Shown here: positions 1 to 7,207 of the stretch, one piece after another
How the letters are laid out: every line of letters begins with the position of its first letter
Numbering within the stretch: position 1 is the stretch's first letter
Program-made: the position numbers and the translations under genes
Notes under the pieces: generated by a model
The model's database searches: none
Told to the model about the DNA's origin: nothing
What the model saw: the letters and a program-made list of their open reading frames with translations, nothing else
IMG/VR virus record: IMGVR_UViG_3300022602_000039
Coordinates: 62,001-126,000 of that record
Length of the DNA stretch: 64,000 bases
Strand: one strand, 5' to 3'
Source: a virus

Positions 1-515
1 CTATCATAGCCTAATTCAAGAAGAACATCTTCAGCCTTTTTACGGAGAGAGCGATGAAGCTTTTTAAGAATCTTAAGAGTGTTCTCTTTATATTCCTTAT
101 CTAAGAAAAAGAGAGCATGACAGCATTCATGTTCAATTGTACTGACGTCAGTATTTGAACCAATTAGATAATAATGATTACTTTCAATTTCTGTTACAAT
201 CTTATTATGGATATTAAGAATAATATCATCATAGATATTATAATCTTCAATTTTGTAATCGTAAAGACTAGCAACAATAGGCCCAGGAATATTAAACCCT
301 CCCCAATCCATAGGGTAGGTAAATGACCCTTCATTCTTCTTCGAATAAACAGCCATTAATTCAATAAGTGTAAATCTCTTTCCACGAATTTGCTTAAACG
401 GCGATTCATAGAATTCTTGTACTCTACAAAAGGTCATAGCAAGATCATACATATCCTCTATCTTACAGAGATAGATACCAGGGTATAGCTTTTTAAGTGA
501 ATATTTGATCTTCAT
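1..515 (-). CDS. HExxH-motif protein, partial (3' end outside window)
   Basis: The frame starts at the ATG at 515 and is open to the left edge, giving at least 171 residues. HECCH at residues 129-133 fits the zinc-binding HExxH motif of metallopeptidase-like proteins. The rest (aromatic-rich, with FTYPMDWGGFNIPG at about 65-78) resembles a widespread uncharacterised phage family rather than a known protease. A TAAATA box lies 5 nt before the start, inside the gap to tRNA-Glu. A second HExxH protein is at 30285-30755. Peptidase activity is inference. The family could equally use the motif for metal binding only. Confidence 0.75.
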   Translation of the reverse strand, partial: MKIKYSLKKLYPGIYLCKIEDMYDLAMTFCRVQEFYESPFKQIRGKRFTLIELMAVYSKKNEGSFTYPMDWGGFNIPGPIVASLYDYKIEDYNIYDDIILNIHNKIVTEIESNHYYLIGSNTDVSTIEHECCHALFFLDKEYKENTLKILKKLHRSLRKKAEDVLLELGYD

Positions 516-519
516 TTTT

Positions 520-525
520 TATTTA
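520..525 (-). promoter_or_regulatory. TAAATA late-promoter-like box
   Basis: TAAATA on the - strand, 5 nt before the start codon at 515. It matches the core of the T4 late promoter TATAAATA. Confidence 0.4.
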
Positions 526-530
526 TTCTT

Positions 531-605
531 TGGCATTCCCGACGGGATTTGAACCCGTGCCAGGTCTGTGAAAGAGACCGGTGCTAACCACTACACTACG
601 GGAAC
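531..605 (-). tRNA. tRNA-Glu (UUC)
   Basis: A cloverleaf is readable on the - strand. The acceptor is GTTCCCG against CGGGAAT with a G1-U72 wobble. The anticodon arm is GGTCT/AGACC with loop CTTTCAC, so the anticodon is UUC. The T-arm is ACGGG/CCCGT with loop TTCAAAT. CCA is encoded at 533-531. 75 nt. Confidence 0.95.
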
Positions 606-607
606 CA

Positions 608-656
608 GAAAAAGACCGGGCGTGAGATAGCTTGCATGTGCAGAGGCCCGCCCGGT
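608..656 (-). terminator. Rho-independent terminator after the DUF932-like gene
   Basis: On the - strand, ACCGGGCG (656-649) pairs with CGCCCGGT (622-615) and is followed by a TCTTTTTC tract. It sits 14 nt after the stop of the gene ending at 670, between it and tRNA-Glu. Confidence 0.75.
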
Positions 657-669
657 TTACTTTACTTAC

Positions 670-1767
670 TTATGCTTCGAGATTAGCAGGAGCAACATCA
701 CGGAACGGATCCGGTGCAACCGCTGCAAAATCAGGTCCCTTGAAGAAGAGATCAGACGCTAGGCGATTGAGCTCCATACGGAAGGCAATATTCTCATCCG
801 TAACATGATGGGTAGCGACATTAGTCAAGTTATTGAACAAGTCATACGCATTAACGTTTGAGTTCGCTGTTGACTGCCAGCGAGTACCCTTCTTAGCAAC
901 ATCAATACCAATAGTCTTATAACGACCCTTGATCTCGTTATCGTTAAACATCTCTACGGCAAGCTCCTTATCAAGATCCATAACAAGCTTACGTGCGTTG
1001 TAGTACTCACGGATAGAAGCGTTATTATCACGTAGACGATTTGCGTTAGCTGAGACTTCTTCACGGAGAACGTCACCGGTCATAAACTTACGAACCTGGG
1101 TATCAAAGGTACGCTGACTGAAGTCTGCACTATCAATGAAGCGCTGGGCCATACGATGAACAGCGGGCATTCCGTTCGAACAAACAAGACGGAGAAGATA
1201 AGGATAGAACTGTGACTTATTCATCGAGAAGTTCATTCCAAAACCACCCTTCCACATATCACGACCATCTCCGAAAACATCAATATCGGAATCTGGATTC
1301 TTGAAGTTAATTCCAATACTAATGTTCATAGGATCGAAGTTAAAATCCCGAAGCTCGAGATTGTTCTCGTTATCCCTCAAAAAGGCCTCAGTATAACGAA
1401 GGCCTGCGGAAAGATCAATCTGACGCTCTTCCTTAATAGGACGGTCAAAGAGATTGACAATCTCATTATTGTGGTTGTTAACAATCGCAGTTACACGCTT
1501 GTTCTTCTTGATGTTCGTAAGAGCATTATGGAGTGGTGCCCACTGGGAGCTGTCATCCTTAATCTCGTTAACAAGCTGATCCTTAACTCCAAGAACTCCG
1601 AGGAGACTCTTAAGAGAATTATTAGCTAGTCGGTTATTGTTGTAGGAGAAGTTATTACCGTTCTTCTCGATGGACTCAATATCCAGAGGTGCGAGGGTGT
1701 AGCCTTGCAACGTCTGGCGAATATCATTGCTCTTGGCAACGAACTTATCTAGTGTTGTTGTACTCAT
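670..1767 (-). CDS. DUF932-like phage protein
   Basis: 365 residues. The central part, with GMNFSMNKSQFYPYLLRLVCSNG at about 175-200 split around the invariant-looking CSNG, resembles the DUF932 / TIGR03299 family found in phages and plasmids, where a (C/S)xNG motif follows a domain of amphipathic strands. Function of the family is unknown. The start is well supported: AAGGAGT lies 5 nt before the ATG. A terminator follows at 608-656, so this looks like a single-gene transcript. GC is somewhat higher than in the surrounding genes, which suggests strong expression. Confidence 0.7.
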   Translation of the reverse strand: MSTTTLDKFVAKSNDIRQTLQGYTLAPLDIESIEKNGNNFSYNNNRLANNSLKSLLGVLGVKDQLVNEIKDDSSQWAPLHNALTNIKKNKRVTAIVNNHNNEIVNLFDRPIKEERQIDLSAGLRYTEAFLRDNENNLELRDFNFDPMNISIGINFKNPDSDIDVFGDGRDMWKGGFGMNFSMNKSQFYPYLLRLVCSNGMPAVHRMAQRFIDSADFSQRTFDTQVRKFMTGDVLREEVSANANRLRDNNASIREYYNARKLVMDLDKELAVEMFNDNEIKGRYKTIGIDVAKKGTRWQSTANSNVNAYDLFNNLTNVATHHVTDENIAFRMELNRLASDLFFKGPDFAAVAPDPFRDVAPANLEA

Positions 1768-1854
1768 GACTCCTTTATATTACGGGCACTCGATTAGGAA
1801 TTCCAGAATTATTTTTAAATTCCGGAAAGTAATTTGTATTTTACTATAAAATCA

Positions 1855-2450
1855 AAGAGAAACCCCTACCACCTGATCAGGGTAGTAGGGGTGAGTTCGA
1901 ACTCTGCTTTCCATTTCTTTATCTCTCTGCATTTTAGGGAGAGCGACTCCTTTCCGGACTTGAGACCGGCAACTGGTAGCATTACTAAAGAAATTTGTGG
2001 TTATTTTTTGAGCTTTATACTAGTATTTGTCTCAATCTTCAACGGGTCTCGGCATGGAGCCAAGCACACCGTCTAATTCCGTGTTTACTAAAGCAAGGGA
2101 TCAAAGCTGTATGTAGGTGTTTGGCTCCCCCTATGAAAATACGTCTACTAACACACCAACGGACAACTCAACGTATCTCTCCCACGAATTATTCCTACAA
2201 CGTGGGAACTTAATTTATGATTACTGGCCTATCGGAGCTAGGAAGTCTATAGCGTCCATCTAAGGATACTACTACCCGCGGCTTCGGACTAGTATTGTTA
2301 CTACCGAGGACTATACGCAGTAATCAAATTATTTTGACCGGGGTGGTTAATCCATCCTGATGCACCGGTTGATAAAGGCCTTTTAGAGCAACCTAGTCGC
2401 GCGCACGTACGGTAGCTCTTTCGATCGAGCCTGCGAACGGTCAAATTTTA
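1855..2450 (+). ncRNA. Candidate large structured non-coding RNA (ROOL/GOLLD-like class)
   Basis: About 600 nt without a credible gene, richer in GC than its flanks and dense in perfect helices. Pairs: 1863-1869/1885-1891 (CCCCTAC/GTAGGGG); GAGT/ACTC 1893-1904; 1923-1928/1938-1943; 1962-1967/2045-2050; 2008-2012/2031-2035 around a palindrome at 2017-2026; 12 bp 2056-2067/2117-2128 with one G-U; 2180-2186/2201-2207; 9 bp 2218-2226/2318-2326 closing a multibranch; 2333-2340/2438-2445; AGAGC/GCTCT near 2385-2419. Two G-U wobbles exist only if the + strand is the RNA. Size, helix density and position beside tRNA genes match ROOL and GOLLD RNAs of phages. I cannot align it to their models, so the class is inference. 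The ends are approximate. Confidence 0.6.
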
Positions 2451-2560
2451 AAATGTACTGTCAAAGATCAATTCTTATTCTCTTAATATATAGTCTATTC
2501 TTGGAACCGGCAACTGAAATCTTCAGTTCGATTCTATATCATGCTAGATTAAATAATAAT

Positions 2561-3415
2561 ATGTTAACTCAATATGAAAAATGGCTCAAGGGCGCTGGAA
2601 AGAGTAACGCTAAAAGATATCAACAAAGATTAAACAATTACAACAATAATCCTAAATTATGTGCGTATTGCAAACATCCTTTAAGCTATGAATTGAGAAA
2701 TAACAAATACTGCGACCATACTTGTTCTGCTTCCTTTACGAATAAAAGTAGATCAGAGTCAGGATATAGTTTAAAAGGAAAAACAAAAGCATCTATTTGC
2801 ACTAAATGTAATAGTACTGTAGAAATAGGTTGTAATGCATCAGCTTTAAGAGCATTATGTACCAAATGTAAATTACAATATGTACGTAAACACTGTAAGC
2901 AATGTAAAAATATATTTTACGGTAGACCAAATAGAAAGACATGTAGTAATGAGTGTGCTAGTTTAGCAAAACGTATAGGGGCTATTAATGGAGGTAAAAA
3001 ATCTGCTGCTATACAATCTCAAATAAGAAGAAGCAAAAATGAAATATATTTTGCTGAACTTTGTAAATTACATTTTACAAATGTTTTAACAAATGAACCT
3101 TTGTTTAACGGTTGGGATGCTGATATTATATTGCCTGATTTTAAAATAGCTATAATGTGGAACGGTGCTTGGCATTATAAACAAATAACAAAAAAGCATT
3201 CTGTAGAACAGGTACAAAATAGAGACAAAATAAAAATAAAAGAAATCGAACAGGCAGGTTATACATCTTATGTAATAAAAGATCTAGGCATTGAAAATAA
3301 AAAATTTGTCATTAATCAATTTAATAAGTTTCTTAAAAATATGGCGGGAGTGGGAATTGAACCCAACGCGCTCTTTCGAGCTGATGCTTATGAGACATCC
3401 GACTTTGTCCTCTAG
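2561..3415 (+). CDS. Homing endonuclease, Vsr/EDxHD-like PD-(D/E)xK nuclease with zinc ribbons
   Basis: 284 residues from the ATG at 2561. The frame is open back to 2453, but that part is low-complexity hydrophobic sequence over a hairpin, so I prefer 2561. Residues about 20-135 hold Cys pairs (CAYC, CDHTC, CTKC, CKQC, CSNEC) typical of zinc-finger DNA-binding modules. The C-terminal 100 residues, with WDADIILPDFKIAIMWNG and AWHYKQ, look like the restriction-fold nuclease of EDxHD/Vsr-like homing enzymes. Codon usage is very AT-rich compared with neighbours. The last 24 codons are antisense to a tRNA gene (3342-3426), which suggests insertion next to or into tRNA DNA. Confidence 0.8.
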   Translation: MLTQYEKWLKGAGKSNAKRYQQRLNNYNNNPKLCAYCKHPLSYELRNNKYCDHTCSASFTNKSRSESGYSLKGKTKASICTKCNSTVEIGCNASALRALCTKCKLQYVRKHCKQCKNIFYGRPNRKTCSNECASLAKRIGAINGGKKSAAIQSQIRRSKNEIYFAELCKLHFTNVLTNEPLFNGWDADIILPDFKIAIMWNGAWHYKQITKKHSVEQVQNRDKIKIKEIEQAGYTSYVIKDLGIENKKFVINQFNKFLKNMAGVGIEPNALFRADAYETSDFVL

Positions 3416-3426
3416 TCTATCCCGCG
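3342..3426 (-). tRNA. Class II tRNA with CAU anticodon (tRNA-Met-like, atypical)
   Basis: Acceptor GCGGGA/TCCCGC; D-stem GACT/AGTC with a GG-containing loop; anticodon stem GATGT/GCATC with loop CTCATAA (CAU); long variable arm GCTC-GAAA-GAGC; T-loop TTCAATT with a T-C mismatch at the stem base. C1 faces C72 unpaired, as in initiator tRNAs. No full CCA is encoded, unlike the other tRNAs here. CAU with a long variable arm is not a normal combination. It overlaps the 3' end of the endonuclease gene on the other strand. It may be a decayed or repurposed Leu/Ser-type tRNA. Confidence 0.65.
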
Positions 3427-3436
3427 ATAAAAATTT

Positions 3437-3501
3437 GTAAGTTCCTTTGTCCTAAAAACTTGAAGCGTCCTTCATTATGTATTAGTTTTGTACGAACTTA
3501 C
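3437..3501. other. Structured hairpin between tRNAs
   Basis: GTAAGTTC 3437-3444 pairs with GAACTTAC 3494-3501. Inside, AAAACT 3455-3460 pairs with AGTTTT 3484-3489 and GAAG 3462-3465 with CTTC 3470-3473. No tRNA fold fits. It could be a processing signal or a decayed tRNA. The rest of 3502-3568 shows only a 10-bp palindrome, GAACCGGTTC. Confidence 0.4.
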
Positions 3502-3568
3502 GACGAACCGGTTCCATACATACAACCTTTCGAACAGCTGTAGAGAGGGTTTTGCCGATTTCTGTAAT

Positions 3569-3643
3569 TGGCACGCCGGGTGGGTAACGCTCCCACATAG
3601 GGCAGTTTTGGAGACTGCTGCATTTCTTGTCTGCCACCGACGC
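3569..3643 (-). tRNA. tRNA-Trp (CCA)-like with aberrant D- and T-loops
   Basis: Acceptor GCGTCGG/CCGGCGT (two G-U), anticodon stem GCAGT/ACTGC with loop CTCCAAA (anticodon CCA), five-nt variable loop, T-stem GTGGG/CCCAC, discriminator G and encoded CCA, 75 nt in all. The stems are intact, but the T-loop is AGCGTTA instead of TTCRANN, and the D-loop GACAAGAAA lacks the GG pair. The usual G18-Psi55 and G19-C56 elbow contacts therefore cannot form. Confidence 0.7.
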
Positions 3644-3665
3644 ATAAATTGTAAAAAGATCAAAT

Positions 3666-3741
3666 TGGAGCCCAGTGTCGGGCTCGAACCGACCACCTGC
3701 TGATTACAAATCAGCTGCTCTACCAAATGAGCTAACCGGGC
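3666..3741 (-). tRNA. tRNA-Thr (UGU)
   Basis: Acceptor GCCCGGT/ACTGGGC, D-arm GCTC/GAGC, anticodon arm GCTGA/TCAGC with loop TTTGTAA (UGU), T-loop TTCGAGC, CCA encoded. 76 nt, canonical. Confidence 0.97.
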
Positions 3742-3787
3742 GTTAATTTATTTATCTATATTAATACCTAGTACCGGAATGGGCAAG

Positions 3788-4150
3788 CTATTTTTCGTAG
3801 TGTTCTTCTTTTAATTTAGCATTCCAAATCTTTGCATCTTCTATAGAGTTTGGATTAATGTTTTTATAATCACCAAGATGACCGATTAGTAAATGACAGA
3901 TAATTCCGTAGCTTGTACTCTCACACAATGTTACAAGATTGTTCGGATCGAGTTCTAATTCTGGATGAAGATGGAATGGTTTAATATGATGTACATTTAA
4001 CTGATGGGTATCACCACATACAACGCATTTTGGATTATTCTTTAAATGTTCTTTACGAACTTTTGCCCATTCGTTAGAACGCTTTGGTCCGCCATTAGGA
4101 ATTTTACCCTTAGCGACATCTAATGCATGATTTAAACGTGTGGAAGCCAT
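3788..4150 (-). CDS. HNH endonuclease
   Basis: 120 residues. The HNH core is CVVCG at about 42-46, then VHHIKPFHLHPELELDPNN and LVTLC, that is the paired CxxC, HH, N and C pattern of HNH nucleases of the ICEA/McrA type. It stands between two tRNA genes, a usual site for free-standing homing endonucleases, but could also be a housekeeping phage nuclease. A TAAGTA box lies 6 nt before the start. No Shine-Dalgarno sequence is visible. Confidence 0.9.
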   Translation of the reverse strand: MASTRLNHALDVAKGKIPNGGPKRSNEWAKVRKEHLKNNPKCVVCGDTHQLNVHHIKPFHLHPELELDPNNLVTLCESTSYGIICHLLIGHLGDYKNINPNSIEDAKIWNAKLKEEHYEK

Positions 4151-4155
4151 GCATA

Positions 4156-4161
4156 TACTTA
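4156..4161 (-). promoter_or_regulatory. TAAGTA late-promoter-like box
   Basis: Variant of the TAAATA box, 6 nt before the HNH start at 4150. Confidence 0.35.
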
Positions 4162-4168
4162 ATAAAAA

Positions 4169-4244
4169 TGGTGGAGGATATCGGGCTCGAACCGATCACC
4201 TATAGCTTGCAAAGCTACCGCTCTACCAGATGAGCTAATCCCCC
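4169..4244 (-). tRNA. tRNA-Ala (UGC)
   Basis: Acceptor GGGGGAT/ATCCTCC, D-stem GCTC/GAGC, anticodon stem GTAGC/GCTAT with loop TTTGCAA (UGC), T-loop TTCGAGC, CCA encoded. 76 nt. Only 11 nt separate it from the 3' end of the tmRNA. Confidence 0.97.
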
Positions 4245-4255
4245 GTAATATAAAA

Positions 4256-4702
4256 TGGTGGAGACGACGGGAATCGAACCCGTGTGTTTATACTGTTCTA
4301 TTTATACTTCTACACGCTTAGATAAACTTCGTACTTTCGTTGACTCCAGGTAACAAGGCGTTATCAACCTATCTATGTTTATAGTCCTACCTATGCAGAT
4401 GAAGAGTCCTGCACGACCCCTTGCACTCAGTTTTCTAAGAATCACAAGACCTTCTAAACCTATTTTTATTTCCAAAAGCTTTAATAGGATTATCTTTTGG
4501 TTCCTTAGGCAGCTAGAAGTGCTGGCTCTTCAAAGCTGGCGAGGATTTCGTCAGCGTTCTCGAGACAATACAATGCTTCCGCAAGGATGGCGTCAGAGTT
4601 ATCTTCTGCGTTTAGTTTTTTAATCAGCTTTTATAGTGGCCAACTGATTAACCACTGCGTGCCGCATAAACTTCGAGTATAAGTCGAAGCCATTACGTCC
4701 CC
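4256..4702 (-). ncRNA. ssrA: tmRNA (transfer-messenger RNA) with a 34-codon tag
   Basis: A one-piece tmRNA of 447 nt. The acceptor is GGGGACG (4702-4696) with CGTCTCC, then ACCA at the 3' end. The T-arm is ACGGG/CCCGT with loop TTCGATT. Pseudoknot PK1 is readable: AGTGG 4656-4652 with CCACT 4639-4635, and TAATCAG 4650-4644 with CTGATTA 4627-4621. The tag frame opens at GCA 4609 and stops at TAA 4507-4505. It begins AEDNSDAILA and ends EEPALLAA. The end ALLAA fits proteolysis tags. Thirty-four residues is long against the usual 10-27. The tag carries two related blocks, NSDAILAEAL and NADEILASFE. The tmRNA rescues stalled ribosomes with host SmpB. Confidence 0.95.
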
Positions 4703-4724
4703 AAAATTATTTATCAAAGAACAA

Positions 4725-5345
4725 TCAGAGTCTATAAAGAACCCAAGTAATTTTACTGTGTAAGTAGGTACTGAGTTTTAATAGACTACTAATCAATTTG
4801 CGATAAGTCTTAGACTTACGTAAAAATCTTACAATTCGACGATGAAGAGTCGCTTCCTTCTTTTTAAGTTCTTTAGCCCATTCAAGATTTTGAATAATAC
4901 GAATTTTTGCAGGTGTCTTTTCAGTTTTAACGAGTTTAATCTCCGTAAGCTTGCCTCTTACAAATTCAGCATCAAACTCTACCCACCAATCATACCCATC
5001 AAGGTCGGTTTCGTCATCAAGAGTATCCGAAAAAATATTAACGTTTGATTTATTGGTAGAAAAATTATGGTAAAAAGTAACTTTACCGGTGTGTTTTGTA
5101 TCAACCCATTTAGAGGATACTTCTTTCAGATATCCTTTGAGGAAGGCCTCTTCGTCATCAACCCATTCACGTTCAACGTGCTTATAGCGAAGTTTACCAG
5201 CTTTAGTAATTTCATAAGTAGCAAGAGTATTTTCCAAATCTTTAGTTTGGAAATCACATTCTTCCCACTTAATATCTTTTAAAGCTTTAAGCTCTTTATT
5301 AAGCGGTAAAGCCTTCTTTACATAAATTGTATCAAACATACCCAT
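4725..5345 (-). CDS. Conserved phage protein of unknown function (MGMFDTI family)
   Basis: 206 residues. It begins MGMFDTIYVKKALPL, a beginning shared by a widespread group of phage hypothetical proteins. The middle is acidic and aromatic (TDLDGYDWWVEF at about 115-126). The last 40 residues are very basic with LRKSKTYRKL. An alternative start at the third codon (5339) leaves a TATAAATC box 8 nt upstream. No catalytic motif is seen. It lies directly upstream of the tmRNA 5' end in the same direction. Confidence 0.6.
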   Translation of the reverse strand: MGMFDTIYVKKALPLNKELKALKDIKWEECDFQTKDLENTLATYEITKAGKLRYKHVEREWVDDEEAFLKGYLKEVSSKWVDTKHTGKVTFYHNFSTNKSNVNIFSDTLDDETDLDGYDWWVEFDAEFVRGKLTEIKLVKTEKTPAKIRIIQNLEWAKELKKKEATLHRRIVRFLRKSKTYRKLISSLLKLSTYLHSKITWVLYRL

Positions 5346-5379
5346 GGATTTATAATATATACTAATTGACCTAATGCAA

Positions 5380-5973
5380 CTATTTCTTTGGATGATAGGT
5401 GTAATTAATGTTAAGAAGTACTCTTCTTGCCACTGTTGTCGGTGTTGTACCTGAATGATAATTCAAACCATTGAAGATAAACAACCTATTTCTCTTTGGT
5501 TCAACCTCAGATTGAATCGTAAAATTAGGAAGCTTTTTTTCCATATATAGTTTTGAATCGCTATAATCATCTGTTGGATCAAATTTTTCATTATATAGAA
5601 TAGTACTACCATCGGAGTCATTCAAATAGAGGAGTGCTGTACGATGACGATGGTCTAAATCAACGTGTGCGCCGTTCAAATAATTTTTATCAGAAGCGGT
5701 ATTCAGTACAATTCTTAAGCGTACAATTTCATTTAAATCTTCACCAGCATTAATTAATGCTTTCTTTGCCATAGGGACAATAATATTATTAGGGTCATAT
5801 GTAACCCTTGTACCGTTGACAACAGTATTCTTCCATCCAATAAGAAAAAAGTTTTCACACTCGTCATCACTGTACACCTTTCTTCCATAATACCATGGAA
5901 ACTCCTCACTCATTACCTCATCGTAGAGCGCTTTAAAATCTTCCTCTGACAAAATATTATCTGTGATACCCAT
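5380..5973 (-). CDS. 2-oxoglutarate/Fe(II)-dependent oxygenase, prolyl-hydroxylase-like
   Basis: 197 residues. The HxD...H iron triad is visible: GAHVDLD (H103, D105) and NYHSGTT (H173), followed by the 2-oxoglutarate-binding Arg at ARRVLL (R183 or R184). The surrounding strands (TALLYLND, RLFIFNGLNYHSG) fit the double-stranded beta-helix of P4H-type oxygenases. Such enzymes are common in large myoviruses; their targets (virion proteins, host proteins or modified bases) are unknown. The gene follows the HAD gene after 21 nt and is probably in its operon. Confidence 0.85.
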   Translation of the reverse strand: MGITDNILSEEDFKALYDEVMSEEFPWYYGRKVYSDDECENFFLIGWKNTVVNGTRVTYDPNNIIVPMAKKALINAGEDLNEIVRLRIVLNTASDKNYLNGAHVDLDHRHRTALLYLNDSDGSTILYNEKFDPTDDYSDSKLYMEKKLPNFTIQSEVEPKRNRLFIFNGLNYHSGTTPTTVARRVLLNINYTYHPKK

Positions 5974-5994
5974 ACAGATAATATAAACTATAGA

Positions 5995-6615
5995 CTACAA
6001 TAATCTACTTAAAACATCGTTTACGTACTGTTCGAACGTTTGCTGCTTACCGTCGATTTGTTCTTTAGCTGCTTGAAGTTCTTTTGTAAGAAATTCCCTA
6101 ACTTGACTTGTAGAATTTAAACTATCTGTACGCATCTCTATGGCAATACCGCCTGCAGCTCTCCATGCCTTAATATATTTTGGAAAGTCATCAATAAGAA
6201 CATTAGGTTTACCGTTTTCATCTTTAGCTACCTGTGTTTTATTGGTAATAAATTGCATCTCGTCTGGAGCAGGATGAAGATGTTTTTGAATCCATTCTCT
6301 TTTACCTGCTTCAGAAGCTGCTTTATCAATACCTGCAGGACAGGAACAAATACTATAACCACCAGCTATCTTTACAACTGTATCCACTATAGCATTTGTT
6401 AGAGGACCGAATGTTGGAAGATCAGCGAAGAATTTTTTAACACCACCATGTTTTTGAAAGAACTCTTTTGCTCTTCCCTCTCTATCTATCCAAATTTGAC
6501 GTGTATGTTCTTTTTCCTCCTCTGTAAGATTCTTATAATGCTTACCCAACATTCCCATAGCAACAGTATCAAAGAGGTTTGCAAGCAAACCATCCATATC
6601 GAGATACACTTTCAT
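5995..6615 (-). CDS. HAD-family 5'(3')-deoxyribonucleotidase-like phosphatase
   Basis: 206 residues. HAD motif I is LDMDGLLAN with D6 (nucleophile) and D8. The late acidic motif is VLIDDFPKYI at about 152-161. Cap and core spacing fit the 5'(3')-deoxyribonucleotidase branch found in many phages, which would adjust deoxynucleotide pools or act as a small-molecule phosphatase. The ATG overlaps the stop of the upstream small gene by one base, so translation is probably coupled. Confidence 0.8.
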   Translation of the reverse strand: MKVYLDMDGLLANLFDTVAMGMLGKHYKNLTEEEKEHTRQIWIDREGRAKEFFQKHGGVKKFFADLPTFGPLTNAIVDTVVKIAGGYSICSCPAGIDKAASEAGKREWIQKHLHPAPDEMQFITNKTQVAKDENGKPNVLIDDFPKYIKAWRAAGGIAIEMRTDSLNSTSQVREFLTKELQAAKEQIDGKQQTFEQYVNDVLSRLL

Positions 6616-6827
6616 TATTTTCTATCCTTTCTATGAGTTCTCTTCCACCACTTACACCACCCATCAGGCTTAATAACACCAAATACCGCAGAACACTTAT
6701 TCGGTGGTCTCCACATTGTACAAACATCACAGCGATGACCGTCAACAGGATGAGCTACATAGCCTGCTTTCTGCTTAGAATGCATGTGCTCGGTAAGCAA
6801 CGACTCAAATATTTTTTTAAAATTCAT
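6615..6827 (-). CDS. Small Cys-rich protein with HiPIP-like motif and capsid-targeting-like N-terminus
   Basis: 70 residues. A four-cysteine pattern, CDVC..14..GWCKWW with KC between, recalls small high-potential iron-sulfur-like or zinc proteins seen in phage virions. The N-terminus MNFKKIFESLLTEH is an amphipathic helix ending in LxE, as in T4 capsid-targeting peptides cleaved by the prohead protease. It shares one base with both neighbouring genes. Metal type is unknown. Confidence 0.65.
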   Translation of the reverse strand: MNFKKIFESLLTEHMHSKQKAGYVAHPVDGHRCDVCTMWRPPNKCSAVFGVIKPDGWCKWWKRTHRKDRK

Positions 6828-7072
6828 TACGGTTTAGATGCTACAACAACAGTAAATCGATAAAGAAAATAACCTTTAAAGTGTCTGTTTACAAAATCTT
6901 TTTTAGAGCTTATTACAAGTTTATTTTCTGTGATTGCAACTTTTTTTGTTTGTTCTTTAAGGTGTTCCTCTGCCTGATCTGACGTTGCAAAATATCCACT
7001 CCATTTAATAATATTACCGTCATATTTTGGTACTGTACCTTCAGGGTCTGGATGAGTATTTAAGAGTGTCAT
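6827..7072 (-). CDS. Hypothetical protein
   Basis: 81 residues, mixed charge, no motif I recognise. The end VNRHFKGYFLYRFTVVVASK suggests paired beta strands. It is the first gene of a four-gene run (to 5380) joined by one-base overlaps. A TAAATA box lies 10 nt before the start. Confidence 0.6.
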   Translation of the reverse strand: MTLLNTHPDPEGTVPKYDGNIIKWSGYFATSDQAEEHLKEQTKKVAITENKLVISSKKDFVNRHFKGYFLYRFTVVVASKP

Positions 7073-7081
7073 GGCGTTAAT

Positions 7082-7087
7082 TATTTA
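7082..7087 (-). promoter_or_regulatory. TAAATA late-promoter-like box
   Basis: On the - strand, 10 nt before the start at 7072; it would drive the run 7072-5380. Confidence 0.45.
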
Positions 7088-7112
7088 ATCTTCTTTTACG
7101 CTTTTCTAAAAA

Positions 7113-7199
7113 TGGTGGGCCGTCTAGGGATCGAACCTAGCGAGTCTTTACGACGTTGGATTTACAGTCCAAACCGCCTCCTTAGCGGTATACCGACCC
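7113..7199 (-). tRNA. tRNA-Tyr (GUA)
   Basis: Class II fold with long variable arm, as expected for bacterial Tyr. Acceptor GGGTCG/CGGCCC with a wobble, D-stem CCGC/GCGG, anticodon stem TTGGA/TCCAA with loop CTGTAAA (GUA), T-arm CTAGG/CCTAG with loop TTCGATC, CCA encoded. 87 nt. Confidence 0.97.
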
Positions 7200-7207
7200 A
7201 TTTAAAA

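Noticed and set aside
1834-2213. Two short + strand open frames (80 and 72 codons)
   Set aside because: They lie over the paired helices of the structured RNA, have no ribosome site and no protein-like composition.
1965-2516. Direct repeat ACCGGCAACTG at 1965-1975 and 2506-2516
   Set aside because: Eleven nt over 540 bp, with no further similarity around it; too short to call an element.
1855-3415. Group I intron with homing endonuclease
   Set aside because: Structured RNA beside an endonuclease suggests an intron, but no split gene or tRNA exons flank it and I could not find the P/Q/R/S core. Not excluded by computation.
3427-3568. A seventh tRNA between the CAU and Trp tRNAs
   Set aside because: Helices exist, but there is no T-arm or anticodon arm in the right order.
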